A DNA stretch of 64,000 nucleotides, from positions 372,001 through 436,000 of the forward strand of contig JAWQEG010000360.1 in the NCBI GenBank assembly GCA_033782935.1. Reading direction: 5' to 3'. Positions 61,628 through 64,000 of this stretch are shown one piece after another. Each line of letters starts with the position of its first letter. Positions within the stretch are counted from its first letter, which is position 1. This DNA is from Petrolisthes cinctipes (taxonomy: Eukaryota; Arthropoda; Malacostraca; Decapoda; Porcellanidae). The notes beneath the pieces are model-generated. The model did no database searches. It saw only the letters and a program-made list of their open reading frames with translations, and was not told the DNA's origin. The position numbers and the translations under genes were made by a program.

Positions 61628-64000
61628 TACAGATCGCTTCTGGGACCCCTAAATATCGAATTTTCGGGTGTTTTGGGACTGAATTTGAGATATCGACTTT
61701 TTGGCACCTAAAAGATCGATTTTTAGCATGTTTTTAGCCTATATTTTGAAAATATTCTAGCCCTGTACAGATTGCTTCTGGGACCCCAAAATATTGAATT
61801 TTCGGGTGTTTTGAGCCTGAATTTGAGATATAAACGGGTACAGAAGATACATGCACATATTGACTTTGGGCACCAAAAATATCGATTTTCAGCATGTTTT
61901 GGGCCTGAATTTTGAAAATACTCTAACACGGAGTAGGCATGTACAGATCGCTTCTGGGACCCCAAAATATCGAATTTTCGGGTGTTTAGGGCCAGAATTT
62001 GAGATATAAACGGGTACAGAAGATGCATGCACATATCGACTTTTGGGCACCTAAAAGATCGATTTTCAGTATGTTTTTGGCCTTTATTTTGAAAATACTC
62101 TAACACGGAGTAGGCATGTACAGATACCTTTTGGGACCTCTAAATATCGAATTTTCGGGTGTTTTGGGACTGAATTTGAGATATCGATTTTTTGGCACCT
62201 AAAATGTCGATTTTTAGCATGTTTTTAGCCTATATTTTGAAAATATTCTAGCACTGTGTAGGCATGTACAGATTGCTTCTGGGACCCCCAAATATTTAAT
62301 TTTCGGGTGTTTTGAGCCTGAATTTGAGATATAAACGGGTACAGAAGATACATGCACATATTGACTTTGGGCATCTAAAATATCGATTTTCAGCATGTTT
62401 TGGGCCTGTATTTTGAATATACTCTAACACTGAGTAGGCATTTACAGATTGCTTCTGGGACCCCAAAATATTGAATTTTCGGGTGTTTTGAGCCTGAATT
62501 TGAGATATAAACGGGTACTGAAGATGCATGCACATATCGACTTTTGTGCACCTAAAAGATCGATTTTCAGTATGTTTTGAGCATGTATTTTGAAAATACT
62601 CTAACACGGAGTAGGCATGTACAGATCGCTTCTGGGACCCCTAAATATCGAATTTTCGGGTGTTTTGGGACTGAATTTGAGATATCGACTTTTTGGCACC
62701 TAAAAGATCGATTTTTAGCATGTTTTTAGCCTATATTTTGAAAATATTCTAGCACTGTACAGATTGCTTCTGGGACCCCAAAATATTGAATTTTCGGGTG
62801 TTTTGAGCCTGAATTTGAGATATAAACGGGTACAGAAGATACATGCACATATTGACTTTGGGCACCAAAAATATCGATTTTCAGCATGTTTTGGGCCTGA
62901 ATTTTGAAAATACTCTAACACGGAGTAGGCATGTACAGATCGCTTCTGGGACCCCAAAATATCGAATTTTCGGGTGTTTAGGGCCAGAATTTGAGATATA
63001 AACGGGTACAGAAGATGCATGCACATATCGACTTTTGGGCACCTAAGAGATCGATTTTCAGTATGTTTTTGGCCTGTATTTTGAAAATACTCTAACACGG
63101 AGTAGGCATGTACAGATACCTTCTGGGACCACTAAATATCGAATTTTCGGGTGTTTTGGGACTGAATTTGAGATATCGATTTTTTGGCACCTAAAATGTC
63201 GATTTTTAGCATGTTTTTAGCCTATATTTTGAAAATATTCTAGCACTGTGTAGGCATGTACAGATTGCTTCTGGGACCCCCAAATATTTAATTTTCGGGT
63301 GTTTTGAGCCTGAATTTGAGATATAAACGGGTACAGAAGATACATGCACATATTGACTTTGGGCATCTAAAATATCGATTTTCAGCATGTTTTGGGCCTG
63401 TATTTTGAATATACTCTAACACTGAGTAGGCATGTACAGATTGCTTCTGGGACCCCAAAATATTGAATTTTCGGGTGTTTTGAGCCTGAATTTGAGATAT
63501 AAACGGGTACTGAAGATGCATGCACATATCGACTTTTGTGCACCTAAAAGATCGATTTTCAGTATGTTTTGAGCATGTATTTTGAAAATACTCTAACACG
63601 GAGTAGGCATGTACAGATCGCTTCTGGGACCCCTAAATATCGAATTTTTGGGTGTTTTGGGACTGAATTTGAGATATCGACTTTTTGGCACCTAAAAGAT
63701 CGATTTTTAGCATGTTTTTAGCCTATATTTTGAAAATATTCTAGCACTGTACACATTGCTTCTGGGACCCCAAAATATTGAATTTTCGGGTGTTTTGAGC
63801 CTGAATTTGAGATATAAACGGGTACAGAAGATACATGCACATATTGACTTTGGGCACCAAAAATATCGATTTTCAGCATGTTTTGGGCCTGAATTTTGAA
63901 AATACTCTAACACGGAGTAGGCATGTACAGATCGCTTCTGGGACCCCTAAATATCGAATTTTCGGGTGTTTTGGGACTGAATTTGAGATATCGACTTTTT
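61628..64000. repeat. Copy of about 54340-56712 (offset 7288), cut by window end
   Basis: Anchors 61723, 62214, 62715, 63206 and 63707 equal 54435, 54926, 55427, 55918 and 56419 plus 7288. Shared variants: CCTTTATTTTG near 62082 (54793), CACCTAAGAGATCG near 63045 (55757), GGGACCACTAAATATCG near 63125 (55837) and GTATTTTGAATATAC. The M1-to-S junction without M2 at 56492-56667 also recurs at 63780-63955. The match continues to the last base, so the full extent is unknown. Confidence 0.8.

Larger units (their letters stand above)
1..64000. repeat. Satellite DNA array filling the window
   Basis: Every part of the window is a head-to-tail repeat of the same AT-rich satellite, always in the same orientation. 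Monomers begin here, by convention, at the conserved GAATTTTCGGGTGTTTT. Counting the S-type anchor TTTTTAGCATGTTTTTAG gave about 133 short monomers, most spaced 491 or 501 bp apart, so about 385 monomers in all. No unique sequence, inserted element or inverted segment was seen. This organisation is typical of centromeric or pericentromeric satellites in eukaryotes. That location is an inference, because nothing in the window (CENP-A data, flanks, telomere repeats) proves it. I do not recognise the family. Confidence 0.97.

Noticed and set aside
1..64000. Telomere-type repeats (TTAGGG or TTTAGGG), tRNA or 5S rRNA gene arrays.
   Set aside because: No run of telomere hexamers or heptamers, no tRNA-like A and B boxes with cloverleaf potential, and no 5S-like internal control region seen in the monomer; TTTAGGGCC in M2a is a single non-tandem occurrence.
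1..64000. Intrinsic terminators or promoters suggested by T-runs and TATAAA-like ATATAAACGG.
   Set aside because: These motifs are part of the monomer and recur hundreds of times without any gene; T-runs lack a GC-rich stem, and the only strong symmetry (TATTTTGAAAATA) is AT-rich with a single-base centre.

Overview
The whole 64 kb window is one uninterrupted, single-orientation tandem satellite array. I find no credible protein-coding gene, RNA gene, transposon, CRISPR array or unique sequence in it. The array is AT-rich (about 62% A+T in a monomer I counted). It holds roughly 385 monomers with periods of about 148, 176 and 177 bp. The long minus-strand open frames are by-products: the 177-bp monomer and the 501-bp trimer are both divisible by three, so stop-free stretches recur. 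This kind of DNA points to a eukaryotic centromere or pericentromere, or another large heterochromatic block, from a long-read assembly. Nucleosome-scale monomers of 150-180 bp are common in plants and also occur in animals. I do not recognise the satellite family and do not name a species.

The basic architecture is a repeating trimer S-M1-M2 (148 + 176 + 177 = 501 bp). S is a 177-bp-type monomer that has lost 29 bp between two ATAT direct repeats. M1 and M2 are full length. Each type has linked subtypes: Sa/Sb; M1a/M1b; M2a/M2b, plus a rarer M2c. M1a normally precedes M2a, and M1b precedes M2b. S monomers with a further 10-bp or 8-bp deletion give 491- to 493-bp trimers. At a deeper level the 177-bp monomer looks like a diverged tandem dimer of an approximately 88-bp ancestral unit.

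Layout. 1-7482 and 7483-12016: a roughly 7.5-kb unit (45 monomers) followed by an almost identical partial second copy. 12017-15182: a mosaic of pieces matching sequence 1.5-3.3 kb upstream. 13980-19266 and 19267-24052: a tandem duplication of a 5.29-kb unit in which the second copy has lost exactly one 501-bp trimer at about 21477. 24053-29666: an irregular zone with a 2.65-kb-offset duplication and chimeric monomers. 29667-43427: the most regular zone, four consecutive copies of a 3151-bp, 19-monomer higher-order repeat, the second carrying an extra 1167 bp. 43428-49541: a decayed continuation of that repeat with an S-S doublet and a 1503-bp tandem duplication. 49542-64000: a more disordered edge-like zone with many trimer-phase breaks, runs of M2 and M1-S junctions, and a second copy (offset 7288) of the 54.4-56.7 kb segment running off the window end.

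The features therefore describe repeat hierarchy and rearrangement history, not gene function. The most informative observations are the hidden half-monomer structure, a 15-bp dyad that is preserved by paired base changes between monomer types, the 3151-bp higher-order repeat, and rearrangement junctions that are themselves copied between distant blocks. All offsets and counts were read by eye from anchor motifs, without an alignment program.
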